Source: Bradyrhizobium sp. AZCC 2262 (GTDB lineage: Bacteria > Pseudomonadota > Alphaproteobacteria > Rhizobiales > Xanthobacteraceae). From it: a stretch of DNA of 64,000 bases. The stretch covers positions 5,394,001 through 5,458,000 of the forward strand of contig NZ_JAZHRT010000001.1 of the NCBI RefSeq assembly GCF_036924535.1. Reading direction: 5' to 3'. Below, one piece after another: positions 43,957 through 51,274 of this stretch. Below the pieces are notes generated by a model that did no database searches, was not told where the DNA came from, and saw only the letters and a program-made list of their open reading frames with translations. How positions within the stretch are numbered: position 1 is the stretch's first letter; every line of letters starts with the position of its first letter. The translations under genes were made by a program, and so were the position numbers.

Positions 43957-43996
43957 ACGGCCCCGGCCCTGTCCCCCGTGGCTGGGGCCCGTTTCT
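43957..43996 (+). terminator. GC-rich terminator-like hairpin
   Basis: ACGGCCCCGGCC and its near-complement GGCTGGGGCCCGT flank a short loop and are followed by TTCTC. One of several such hairpins between the small genes of this region. Confidence 0.5.
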
Positions 43997-44049
43997 CATT
44001 CAAAAGCCGGCCAGCCATCCAGGTCCGGCTGTGAGGTGGTTTACAGATA

Positions 44050-44160
44050 TGCTTAGGGGTGGCGTGCTATCCCACTGTGAGCCTGGGTCATGATTTCCAG
44101 CAACCTTTGTGGCTCGGGTTAGAGCCGGGGCGGTTGTAGCAAACGCCGCCCCGGCTTGTT
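44050..44160 (-). repeat. Truncated duplicate of the 5' region of the Tat-signal gene
   Basis: Aligns with 46953-47060. Both copies contain GCTTAGGGGTGGCGTGCTAT, GGGTCAT, CTTxGTGGCTCGGGTTAGAGCCG and a GC-rich hairpin. On the minus strand this is a terminator, a second small hairpin, an AAGG ribosome-binding site and an ATG whose first codons begin MTQAH; here the frame stops after 12 codons. It is the leader and first codons of a lost paralogue of the gene at 46406-46996. Confidence 0.6.
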
Positions 44161-44206
44161 GCATTTATGAGATTCGGGAACGAAGAGGCCGCCAACTGAG
44201 GCGGCC

Positions 44207-44428
44207 TTATCTTAGGCCGATCAGCGCCACGGCTACTTCCGCTATCTTGCGAGGCTTTCTAGTGCCGGTCGCGCTGACTTCGATAACGGTGCGAGCCACC
44301 ATCTCACAAAGGGGGTCGTTACGGTCAGCCACGCTCAGCAAGTTTAGGGCGTGATTGAAGGCATTGTTCAAAAGCTCGATTTGCTCCGGCGTGTGTTGGC
44401 CGTCTTTCAACAACCGATCGATTGGCAT
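44207..44428 (-). CDS. Small hypothetical protein
   Basis: 73 residues from ATG 44428, e.g. LLKDGQHTPEQIELLNNAFN and VADRNDPLCEMVARTVIEV. The helix pattern and a GC-rich inverted repeat overlapping the stop (44185-44208) support a real gene. Upstream, CTAGTTCC and GGAACTAG (44461-44482) form a palindrome that may be a control site. No family recognized. Confidence 0.6.
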   Translation of the reverse strand: MPIDRLLKDGQHTPEQIELLNNAFNHALNLLSVADRNDPLCEMVARTVIEVSATGTRKPRKIAEVAVALIGLR

Positions 44429-44460
44429 TGTCCCGCCCCTCAAACCGACGCAAGACCCGG

Positions 44461-44482
44461 CTAGTTCCTGTGAGGGAACTAG
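44461..44482. promoter_or_regulatory. Palindromic site upstream of a small gene
   Basis: CTAGTTCC and GGAACTAG are perfectly inverted around TGTGAG, about 35 bases before the minus-strand start at 44428, the usual place for an operator. Confidence 0.4.
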
Positions 44483-44535
44483 ATTCGCTTTTGGACCGGG
44501 AGTCGAATTAAATTCTTGCTATGAGAACGAAAACG

Positions 44536-44560
44536 GCCCGCCGGCGTGAACCGGCGGGCT
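44536..44560 (+). terminator. GC-rich hairpin, copy 2 of the 40743 element
   Basis: The 24-base sequence including the loop CGTGAA is identical to that at 40745-40768, pairing GCCCGCCGG with CCGGCGGGC. Little T follows here, so termination strength is doubtful. Confidence 0.5.
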
Positions 44561-44726
44561 CCCAAGTTGCGGTGTTGACTAGACGGCCAACTCGATAGCG
44601 TGGTCGACCCCAATTGGCACGCCGGTGAGAGCAGAAATCAACACAGCGATCCCGTGCTCGTCAGCGGCCCCATGCGATGCGGCCAATCAACGAGGAACGT
44701 TCCGTTGCCCGGTCTCTTGAAGCTGG

Positions 44727-44822
44727 ATGTACGATCCAAACACCATCTTTGCCGTTGCCGTTGGAATCGTCGCAATCGTTTTTGCCGTCGGCAAACTGAT
44801 ACAGTGGGTATGGCGCCCCTAG
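44727..44822 (+). CDS. 31-residue membrane microprotein
   Basis: MYDPNTIFAVAVGIVAIVF followed by a short tail ending WVWRP: a single hydrophobic helix with aromatic/basic cytosolic end. Only a weak ribosome-binding site (GAAG) is seen. It lies directly before copy 2 of the structured element. Confidence 0.4.
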   Translation: MYDPNTIFAVAVGIVAIVFAVGKLIQWVWRP

Positions 44823-44842
44823 CCCACGCCGAAAGGCTACTT

Positions 44843-44950
44843 GGGGCCGCCAGAGGAGAGCTATCCAACAGCGACCCCCGCCGACCGCCCTGGAACCCAC
44901 CCGGTGCGGCCGACACGGTTCAACAAGGATCGGCCCGCGTGGTTGTTAAG
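44843..44950 (+). ncRNA. Candidate structured RNA element, copy 2
   Basis: About 90% identical by eye to 43434-43538. Stem I (44843-44850 with 44871-44878) has one mismatch, the inner stem GGCCGA (44908-44913) with TCGGCC (44930-44935) and its 16-base loop are unchanged, and the outer stem II has a bulge. Conservation is highest in the loops and inner stem, as expected of a functional RNA or a recently copied element. Confidence 0.5.
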
Positions 44951-44974
44951 GCGGCGATGGTCGAGGCTGAATGA

Positions 44975-45017
44975 GTGGGGCCGCCGAAGGGGCATTACAT
45001 CGACAACCCCGCCCGGC
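44975..45017. repeat. Partial copy of the same element
   Basis: GTGGGGCCGCCGAAGGGGC, followed by ACATCGACAACCCCGCC, resembles the first stem-loop of the elements at 43434 and 44843 but is diverged in the loop and lacks stem II. Confidence 0.4.
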
Positions 45018-45164
45018 CGCGACAGCTGGGTGAGCAACACGACCGACATGCAGCAACGTTTACTGAGAAAAATTGGCAACAACGTAGGACACCTGTCAGC
45101 ACGGGTGCCCTAACTGGAAGGCCCGCCGTACGGTTCGGGTGCGAAGTTCATCTCGTCGAACCAA

Positions 45165-45395
45165 TCATTGCCGGTCGGCACGGGTTCGCCGGTGGAAACG
45201 CAGAACTACTGCGTTTTTGGCATAGTGCGAAGATAGGGTGGCGGACTGACATAGCGTGTCTGCTGACGCTGCTTCCGCCCGTTCGGCTGCCGCCACCTCG
45301 GTCCGCAATGCCCAGAGTTCTTCCATAGCGACTTTAAGATCATCGTCGGATGCCGGTGCACGGCGAAATAGCATTGAACTCAGAGGAACTCTCAT
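45165..45395 (-). CDS. Hypothetical protein, uncertain
   Basis: 76 residues from ATG 45395, with GGGGAG about ten bases upstream. SDDDLKVAMEELWALRTEVA suggests a helical protein; the C-terminal part is basic. No homologous pattern elsewhere in the window. Could be a chance frame. Confidence 0.4.
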   Translation of the reverse strand: MRVPLSSMLFRRAPASDDDLKVAMEELWALRTEVAAAERAEAASADTLCQSATLSSHYAKNAVVLRFHRRTRADRQ

Positions 45396-45561
45396 GTGGT
45401 TCCGCTCCCCCTGGCGCTGCGCCATGACATGACGCACTACAAAAGCGCAGCGAGAAGAGTCGTTCCAACTACGGGAAAAAGTGGCGCCTCCCGGCCGTCG
45501 CGTCGTTACCCATGAAAAAGCCCGGCGCTAGGCCGGGCGGCATTCTTAGCCGCAATCAATC

Positions 45562-45795
45562 CTAGCGGCTTCGATGTCCTCCGCGGGACGGCTGAGAAGG
45601 TCGCCGCGCAACCGGCGTGCGGGGTAGATCTGCAAACTCTGACGAATGGTAGTCTCGGCCTTCGGGCGTTGTGATGCGAATGTCGTAACACCCTGTTTGC
45701 GACATCTCGCGAGCCTTCTTCAGCGCAGCTTCGGGCGTCTTCCTCCGGTGGAGAATTTCGCCGTCCTTGCACTTCGCCTTTATCGAGAATCTCAT
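45562..45795 (-). CDS. Small hypothetical protein, KKAREM-type family
   Basis: 77 residues. The core AALKKAREMSQTGCYDIRI matches the family seen at 7006-7191; a disordered basic tail follows (RRPSQPSRGGHRSR). The start overlaps the stop of the lysine-rich gene upstream by four bases, indicating a two-gene operon. Confidence 0.62.
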   Translation of the reverse strand: MRFSIKAKCKDGEILHRRKTPEAALKKAREMSQTGCYDIRITTPEGRDYHSSEFADLPRTPVARRPSQPSRGGHRSR

Positions 45796-45959
45796 TTCTT
45801 CTTTTTCTTGTTCTTTTTGTTCTTCTTCATGATTTCGGCCTGAGCTCTGAAGGCCTGGGCCAAAGACTTCATCTGATCGGCCACAAACGCGTCAGCGGAG
45901 GTCGCCGCAACCCGTTCTGCGGTGCCCGCCTGCTGTCGGATTGCTTTGGCCATCTTCAT
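45792..45959 (-). CDS. Small protein with a polylysine tail
   Basis: 55 residues (from ATG 45959; 45953 is an alternative). The N-terminal 40 residues are helical and alanine-rich (ADAFVADQMKSLAQAFRAQA). The C-terminus is IMKKNKKNKKKKK, almost pure lysine. Stop and next start share ATGA. The tail should be strongly cationic and could bind nucleic acid or membranes, or slow translation; this is inference. Confidence 0.5.
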   Translation of the reverse strand: MKMAKAIRQQAGTAERVAATSADAFVADQMKSLAQAFRAQAEIMKKNKKNKKKKK

Positions 45960-46133
45960 GAGAGTTTAATTGCCAGCCCAGCGCGTGGTTCCAGGCAGAA
46001 CCGGCTATAGGTCCCGGAACGAACGGTCGAGCGGCCGCGGCCGGCTCACACCATGCGGGGGCTCCAGGCCCGCCCGCATGAACCGGGCGCGCCTGGAGAT
46101 CAGCGACGGGAAAATCGCCCATATCGGGACGAC

Positions 46134-46406
46134 TTAGCTGGCGGGCTTCTTGGGCCTAATCCAACTCCCCCACCATGCCGCAGCGGCCCTGAGCCTGTTG
46201 CTTTTCGGTGCTGGAGTGGGCGCCGGCATCTGAAGCCTGCCGTCGCCGCCGGCAATGTCCGAGACCACGTTGAGGAAGAAGTGGTTCTCCGCGAGCGTGG
46301 CGCGCGCGACCCGAATCGAGAAGACCGCATGGGTCTCATTGAGAGCAATCAAGCCGATATCAGTTTGCAGTAAGCCTTGTGATAAATCCGCGCTGTGTAG
46401 CAACAT
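46134..46406 (-). CDS. Small hypothetical protein coupled to the Tat-signal gene
   Basis: 90 residues. The ATG shares one base with the stop of the upstream gene (TGATG), which argues for translational coupling. TDIGLIALNETHAVFSIRV looks like a beta-strand-rich segment; the tail RLRAAAAWWGSWIRPKKPA is basic and tryptophan-rich. No family recognized. Confidence 0.5.
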   Translation of the reverse strand: MLLHSADLSQGLLQTDIGLIALNETHAVFSIRVARATLAENHFFLNVVSDIAGGDGRLQMPAPTPAPKSNRLRAAAAWWGSWIRPKKPAS

Positions 46407-46996
46407 CAGACCATCCTCCCCTGCCAGAGCTGTGGAAGAACTTCGGAGAGGTTCTCAAGCAAGCCCTCGCGCCATTCATCGGGCCAAGCATGGCCGTCTG
46501 CGTCGTGGCTGACAGCGTGCTCGAGCAAGGCCAGCATCCCAAGCCGCGTGGTGGGGATTACTTCGATGAGCGTGTACGCAGCATCGATCTCGGTGCTGCA
46601 GGTCAGGCCAACCTGCCGTTCGGCCTCGATCCACCTGGGATCGTCGGCCTCCACGATCTCCTCCTCCCAGGCAGTGATGCTGGAGCAGCGTCGTTCCTTG
46701 GGAAGCTCGTTCTCGAGTTTGCAGTGGCGGCCGACCCAGGAGACAAATTTGGCGTGTGCCGCCTTGTGCGCTTCAATGGCCGCCAGGATCGGATCAGGGG
46801 CTTGCATAGCGCCCGCGGCCGATGCGGACACCGAGAGCGACGTCGCAAGGACAGCGCCTCCTGCGGTGACTGCTGCGGCTTGGGATAGGAAGCGGCGCCG
46901 AGAGGTGTCGACACCATCGGTGGCGGACGAATCGGCGGTGTTGTTTAAGGACGTGCTTAGGGGTGGCGTGCTATGCACGCGGTCAGCTCGGGTCAT
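46406..46996 (-). CDS. Tat-exported hypothetical protein
   Basis: 196 residues. A twin-arginine signal is clear: SRRRFLSQAAAVTAGGAV followed by a hydrophobic stretch and an ASAAGA cleavage region. The mature part is acidic and helical (ITAWEEEIVEADDPRWIEAE, TRLGMLALLEHAVSHDADG). The start is at 46996 with GAAGGA upstream; the leader is duplicated at 44050-44160. Proteins of this size with a Tat signal occur in Bradyrhizobium accessory DNA (from memory); function unknown. Confidence 0.7.
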   Translation of the reverse strand: MTRADRVHSTPPLSTSLNNTADSSATDGVDTSRRRFLSQAAAVTAGGAVLATSLSVSASAAGAMQAPDPILAAIEAHKAAHAKFVSWVGRHCKLENELPKERRCSSITAWEEEIVEADDPRWIEAERQVGLTCSTEIDAAYTLIEVIPTTRLGMLALLEHAVSHDADGHAWPDEWREGLLENLSEVLPQLWQGRMV

Positions 46997-47060
46997 TTGG
47001 ATTTGCGTCCTTCGTGGCTCGGGTTAGAGCCGAGCGGGAAGTTACAGCTTCCCCTCGGCT
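46953..47060 (-). repeat. Leader of the Tat-signal gene, intact copy of a duplicated segment
   Basis: Pairs with 44050-44160. On the minus strand it reads: terminator-type hairpin (CGAGGGGAAG with CTTCCCGCTCG), a second hairpin GGCTC-N-GAGCC, the GAAGGA ribosome-binding site and the first codons MTRADRVHSTPP. Sequence beyond this point is not shared between the copies. Confidence 0.6.
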
Positions 47061-47068
47061 TGCTTCTA

Positions 47069-47106
47069 TGGTACCACGGTTTATGGCGAAGACAAGTGTG
47101 GTACCA
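47069..47106. promoter_or_regulatory. Inverted GGTACC sites around the start of an RHH-type gene
   Basis: TGGTACCAC (47069-47077) and GTGGTACCA (47098-47106) are perfect inverted copies with centres 29 bases apart, flanking the start at 47083. The encoded protein looks like a ribbon-helix-helix regulator, so this may be its own operator. Confidence 0.45.
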
Positions 47107-47283
47107 AAGAAAAAGCGCGGCCCTGCCCCGACAGGAAAAGGGGTTCAAGTCGGCGAGCGGTGGCACCCCTCCGAGCTTGCCGCGATTGATGCGTGGATCG
47201 CAGCGTCGAGCGACAAAACCCTTACCCGCGCTCACGCGATCCGGCGCTTGGTAGCGCTGGGGCTGAAGGGAAAAAGCAAATGA
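47083..47283 (+). CDS. Small DNA-binding-type (ribbon-helix-helix-like) protein
   Basis: 66 residues from ATG 47083 (47068 also in frame). VQVGERWHPSELAAIDAWIA followed by LTRAHAIRRLVALGLKGK has the strand-helix-helix pattern of Arc/CopG-type regulators, with a lysine-rich N-terminus. Inverted GGTACC sites surround its start. It overlaps the next gene by four bases. Confidence 0.6.
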   Translation: MAKTSVVPKKKRGPAPTGKGVQVGERWHPSELAAIDAWIAASSDKTLTRAHAIRRLVALGLKGKSK

Positions 47284-47474
47284 TCAAGCCGAAGCGGTCT
47301 GCCGAGCAACAGGTTGCGGACGAGCTCGAGCGACGGGCTCTCCACCCGCTTTCGTCGAGACAGACGATATCGGACAGCCAAGCCGAGCCAGAATTCCATG
47401 CAAACCACAAACGCCTTAGAGCAGAAAGGCTGGCGCGAGAGGCAGTCGAGATCGGGCTGAAGGCGAAAAAATGA
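47280..47474 (+). CDS. Small basic hypothetical protein
   Basis: 64 residues, coupled by ATGA overlap to the preceding RHH-like gene. It is charged and helical (KRLRAERLAREAVEIGLKAK). Its end resembles the end of the RHH-like protein (GLKGK/GLKAK), so it may be a partner or relative. Confidence 0.55.
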   Translation: MIKPKRSAEQQVADELERRALHPLSSRQTISDSQAEPEFHANHKRLRAERLAREAVEIGLKAKK

Positions 47475-47512
47475 GTCGCTCAACTGCCTTTCAAAATTGA
47501 AGCCGGTTGGCT

Positions 47513-47537
47513 GGAACTTTCACTGACCGCGATCGTG
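47513..47537 (+). promoter_or_regulatory. EcfG-like promoter, weak match
   Basis: GGAAC at 47513-47517, 16 bases, then CGTG at 47534-47537. It differs by one base from the GGAAC-N16/17-CGTT pattern and lies 56 bases before the small gene at 47593. Confidence 0.3.
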
Positions 47538-47592
47538 AATAGGAACTCATCCTTCGCCGGGGACTTCTTTCTCGTCGGCAAGGGAGACTGCC

Positions 47593-47784
47593 ATGCGACA
47601 TCGAAGCGATCATCGTAAGCGCGCCAAGCCGGCCGCCCACCGTGCCCCTAAAGATCGGCTGTTCCAAAGCATGTCGGAAGTAATCTCGTTGCGGGAGCAA
47701 GTGGCTCAGGCCGAACTGGCGGCGCAAGCACTCAAGACGAAACCTGATCCCATCGGCCCCAGCGAGGAACGTTCGACGACGTAG
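47593..47784 (+). CDS. Small basic hypothetical protein
   Basis: 63 residues. GGGAG precedes the ATG at good spacing. The N-terminus is histidine/arginine/lysine-rich (RHRSDHRKRAKPAAHRAP); the middle is a helix (SEVISLREQVAQAELAAQAL). Possibly nucleic-acid-binding; unknown. Confidence 0.55.
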   Translation: MRHRSDHRKRAKPAAHRAPKDRLFQSMSEVISLREQVAQAELAAQALKTKPDPIGPSEERSTT

Positions 47785-47821
47785 GCAGTTCATTGGTCTG
47801 CGACGTTTGTGAGTTGGATCG

Positions 47822-48073
47822 ATGCGCCACGCTTGGCCCCTGAACGAGACAAGACCTTCCCTTGAAGAGCCCCTGAATATCGCATTGCAGTACCTTGAGC
47901 AGACGGGCCAAGCGCTGAACTACGTATATGTATCCGAGCTTGCTGCTAAATCGATAAGAGCAGCGTCGGACCGAGGCGTGACGCACAAGATAGCGCTCGC
48001 CAACGCTGCCATCGTTGCAGTTGAAGCCGAAATGTCACGAGACTCGGTTATAGAGTTCCCTCACGCCTCCTAG
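47822..48073 (+). CDS. Small hypothetical protein
   Basis: 83 residues. LEEPLNIALQYLEQTGQALN and KIALANAAIVAVEAEMSRD give a mostly helical protein. The pattern 'ALQYLEQTGQ...' recalls the protein at 51275 (SFQIARDYLDAMGE), so the two may be distantly related. Function unknown. Confidence 0.55.
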   Translation: MRHAWPLNETRPSLEEPLNIALQYLEQTGQALNYVYVSELAAKSIRAASDRGVTHKIALANAAIVAVEAEMSRDSVIEFPHAS

Positions 48074-48351
48074 TCTGATCTGGTCAATCCATCCCCTTTC
48101 GGGGCGCCTCGGCGCGTCGTCATTTCTGCCGGCCAGTCGATGCCATCATGTTGACGTCCCAATAAGGGCGCGATCTGGGCAATTCGCATGACAGCTGGTC
48201 CGGACCTTTGCTCCTTGGCGACCATGCGAGAACCAGCAAGACGTACCGAGTGTTCCCTACGCCGTTGCCGATTCTTCCCGGATGGAGGAACCAGCCGGTG
48301 TCGCAGTCATTGGTGGGGATGAGCCGCATGGTGCGGACAAGGAGAAGACAA

Positions 48352-48693
48352 ATGAAGAAATTGCTTCTGATTTCGGCGGCGGCCTCGCTGCTGGCCACTG
48401 CAGCCTTCGCTCAGACGACGGTTACGACCACAACCGGCACAGCCGGAGCAACCGTCCAGATCGAGCCGCAGTACCGCACCAAGATCAAAAGCTACGTCAC
48501 CGAACACAAGATCCGCCCCGTGACCACGAAGGAGAAGATCGTGGTCGGCGGTCGTGTGCCGGCCGACGTCGAACTGGAATCGGTGCCCGCTGACTGGGGT
48601 CCATCTCTCACCAAGTATCGCTATGTGTATTCGGGTGACCGCGTAATGTTGGTCGATCCGGGTAGCCGGACCGTCGTACAGGAAGTCGACTGA
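48352..48693 (+). CDS. DUF1236 family periplasmic protein
   Basis: 113 residues with a clear signal peptide (KKLLLISAAASLLATAAFAQ) and a threonine-rich spacer (TTVTTTTGTAG). The conserved region IEPQYRTKIKSYVTEHKIRP and YVYSGDRVMLVDPGSRTVV defines DUF1236, common in Rhizobiales envelopes and of unknown function. GGAG lies upstream of ATG 48352. Monocistronic. Confidence 0.8.
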   Translation: MKKLLLISAAASLLATAAFAQTTVTTTTGTAGATVQIEPQYRTKIKSYVTEHKIRPVTTKEKIVVGGRVPADVELESVPADWGPSLTKYRYVYSGDRVMLVDPGSRTVVQEVD

Positions 48694-48744
48694 CGCCTTC
48701 GCGCGAAGCGGGGTCCCTTGGGGGCTTCGCTTTGCGCTGGGTCG

Positions 48745-49005
48745 TCAGCCCTTCAAGTCGAACTGGGTGCGCAGTCTGTCCGCGATCGCTTCGATCATCT
48801 CGGAGCGACCCGCATCTTGCGGTCCTTCCGTCATGATCAAGACCTTCCAGGTATCCTCGTGGGGCGCCACGGAAATGGCCAGGCCCGTCGGCCATTCGCA
48901 GATGTCTTCCATCTCCAGCCTGATCGCGGCCTCGAGTTCTTCACGTGTTTTTGCTGGCTTCTTCAAGCGTCCGTTCCTGGTCTGAGGCGGATGATCCGGG
49001 ACCAC
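48745..49005 (-). CDS. Small hypothetical protein
   Basis: 86 residues from a GTG at 49005; no ATG suits. EELEAAIRLEMEDICEWPTG and DTWKVLIMTEGPQDA show alternating helix and strand typical of a compact folded protein. I recall similar small proteins in Bradyrhizobium but no function. Confidence 0.6.
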   Translation of the reverse strand: MVPDHPPQTRNGRLKKPAKTREELEAAIRLEMEDICEWPTGLAISVAPHEDTWKVLIMTEGPQDAGRSEMIEAIADRLRTQFDLKG

Positions 49006-49212
49006 CGCCTTCCGCTATCCGCGCTGACCCATGTTTGAAGAGCGGGGCGAGCGTTTGGCTATCCGCTACAGCGCCGTCCGCCAACGGCGGGCAGTGGTCC
49101 GTCGAGCCAAGATGGTACGGGGACAATGTTCCAAAAGAGTACGGCTATAGCAGCAGGAACGTTCCTGCGCACCTGCTCTTTCTCTTTTCACTTGAACGTC
49201 TTCCGGTGATCG

Positions 49213-50339
49213 GTGAAGCGGATGTTGCGAAGCAAGCGAACAGAGACGGATGCCTCCCCTTCCGACGGTGGGGCCCTCTTTCCGGTCGTTGCCCTGTTGG
49301 CTGCTGCGGCGGCGATTGAATACCTCTTCCCCGGCGGCGGCGAGCGGCCGAGGGTGTCCTTATCCGCCGGCTCGCGCGCCGCGAGGGATGACGATGGCCG
49401 CGGCCGGCTCGCCACGACGGCTTCCGAGATCCCGCCAAGCGGTTTGAAGGACATCCTGCTTCGGGTGTATTCGAACGTATCGGAGCACCGGAACCTGGCT
49501 CTTGCCGCGGGCATGACGTACTACAGTCTGCTTGCCATCTTCCCCGCGCTCGCAGCGCTGGTTGCAGTGTACGGGCTTTTCGCTGACCCGTCGGCGATAG
49601 CGAGGCACCTCGATCAGGTCTCCGGAGTTTTGCCCGGCGGCGCCATCGATGTCGCGCGGGAGCAGCTCACGCGCGTCGCCTCGAAGGTCCGCAGACCCTC
49701 GGGCTCACATTTCTGGTGGGCCTGGGGATCTCGCTCTGGAGTGCCAACGCGGCGATGAAGTCGCTCTTTGACACCCTGAACATCGTGTACGGCGAGGAGG
49801 AGAAGCGAGGCTTCTTGAAGTTGAACGCGATATCGCTCCTCTTCACGGTCAGCGGCATCCTCTTCGTCGTGGCTGCGCTCGGCACCATCGTAGTCATGCC
49901 CGTCGCGCTTAAATACATCGGGCTTTCCGAGGCGGCCGATCTGCTCCTGCGTCTTGGCCGGTGGCCGGCGATGTTCGTGGTCCTGACCCTCGCTCTGGCC
50001 GTCATCTACCGTTACGGGCCGAGCCGCGAGACGCCGCGGTGGCGGTGGATCACCTGGGGCAGCGCCCTGGCCGCGCTCCTGTGGCTCGGAATCTCGGCGC
50101 TGTTCTCCTGGTACGCGTCCAGTTTCGGGAAGTTCAACGAAACCTACGGCTCTCTCGGGGCCGTAATCGGCTTCATGACGTGGCTCTGGATTTCTGCCAT
50201 CGTGATTCTGCTGGGTGCCGAACTCGACGCCGAGATGGAGCACCAGACCGCGCGAGACACAACGACGGGATCGCCCAAGCCGATGAGCGTGCGGGGCGCG
50301 CGGGTGGCCGAAACGGTCTGTGCGGCGAAGGGCGACTGA
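49213..50339 (+). pseudogene. YihY/virulence factor BrkB family membrane protein, frameshifted
   Basis: Multi-pass inner-membrane protein of the YihY (formerly ribonuclease BN) family. The first frame holds SEHRNLALAAGMTYYSLLAI and GVLPGGAIDVAREQL; after 49686 the protein continues in another frame as LGISLWSANAAMKSLFDTLN, NIVYGEEEKRGFLKLN and FNETYGSLGAVIGFMTWLW. Adding one G after AAG at 49684-49687 rejoins the frames. Whether real or a sequencing error is open. One base separates the stop from the ppa start. Confidence 0.8.
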
Positions 50340-50340
50340 T

Positions 50341-50856
50341 ATGACGAACCTGCTCAAGATTCCGACCTGGGCCGATGAGGAGAACGTCCACGCCATCGTC
50401 GAAACACCTCGTGGAAGCACCTGCAAACTGGACTTCGATCCGAAGCTGCGGGTGTTCACGCTTGCCAAGCCCTTGATGGCTGGCCTCACCTATCCGTACG
50501 ACTGGGGATTCATCCCGTCGACCAAGGCGCAAGATGGCGACCCCCTCGACGTCCTGGTAATCCACGACGCGCAGACCTATCCCGGGGTCGTGTTGCGATG
50601 TCGGCCCGTGGGCATCCTAGAAGTCGAGCAGACGAGCAAAGGCAAGAAGGAGCGAAATGACCGCGTGTTCGCGGTGCCAGACCGCTCTCCTCTCGAGACC
50701 GATCTGAAGGACATCCGCCACCTTCCGTCCCGCGCACGCGAGGAATTGGAGCGCTTCTTCCGCGCCACGAATGCGCTCGAAGACAAGGAACTCGAGTTTT
50801 TGGGATGGCGCGGCCCAAAGCAGGCCGCCAAAACCATCAAGCGGCTCTCCGCATAG
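50341..50856 (+). CDS. ppa: Inorganic pyrophosphatase
   Basis: Family-I soluble pyrophosphatase, 171 residues, hydrolysing PPi to phosphate. Recognized by the substrate/metal residues in YPYDWGFIPSTKAQDGDPLDV and the acidic VFAVPDRSP, then DLKDIRHLP. It is shorter in some loops than E. coli PPase and may be a second, accessory copy. It follows the yihY frame by one base, so the two are probably co-transcribed. Confidence 0.88.
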   Translation: MTNLLKIPTWADEENVHAIVETPRGSTCKLDFDPKLRVFTLAKPLMAGLTYPYDWGFIPSTKAQDGDPLDVLVIHDAQTYPGVVLRCRPVGILEVEQTSKGKKERNDRVFAVPDRSPLETDLKDIRHLPSRAREELERFFRATNALEDKELEFLGWRGPKQAAKTIKRLSA

Positions 50857-51089
50857 CTTCCGGCATACGCTAGGAAGCACTCGCCCGGGTTCTCTCGCGA
50901 GCTGCGTGGTTGCGAGTGCTTGCCATGCCATCGGGGCGCCGGCAGCCGGCCGTCACCGACGACGCAGGCAGATGACGCGATCGTCCGGAGCAAACTTCGT
51001 TTGACGGTGGACCTCACGTCACGGTCAGGGCGCCTCCAAAGCGTAGGCAGAGCCCACGTCCGCTACCATCAGGGGCCGCCTGCTAATAG

Positions 51090-51207
51090 CGGGATCGGCC
51101 GCGCGGTTGCCATCGCGTATGCCACGGAGGGCGCTGAGAATGACACGCTAAGATCGGCTGGAGCCGGATGGCAACACCACGATCCTAAAGCGCCAAGTAC
51201 CGGCTAA
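51090..51207 (+). pseudogene. Fragment of a short-chain dehydrogenase gene
   Basis: The frame reads SGIGRAVAIAYATEGAEND and then loses resemblance. This matches the nucleotide-binding segment SGIGRAVAIAYAREGADV of the intact dehydrogenase at 60898, with clear DNA similarity by eye. It is a short leftover, not a gene. Confidence 0.6.
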
Positions 51208-51241
51208 TTTGCCCTTCTAAGGCCTCCCTGCCCAATGGAAG

Positions 51242-51266
51242 GGAACGGGGCGTACCTAACAACGTT
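51242..51266 (+). promoter_or_regulatory. EcfG-type general stress promoter
   Basis: GGAAC (51242-51246), 16 bases, CGTT (51263-51266), an exact match to the alphaproteobacterial stress sigma consensus. It lies only 8 bases before the start at 51275, so the message would have a very short leader. Confidence 0.55.
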
Positions 51267-51274
51267 CGCTCTTC

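Noticed and set aside
43312..45017. CRISPR array
   Set aside because: The repeats are about 100 bases, imperfect, few and unevenly spaced. No cas gene text is present anywhere in the window.
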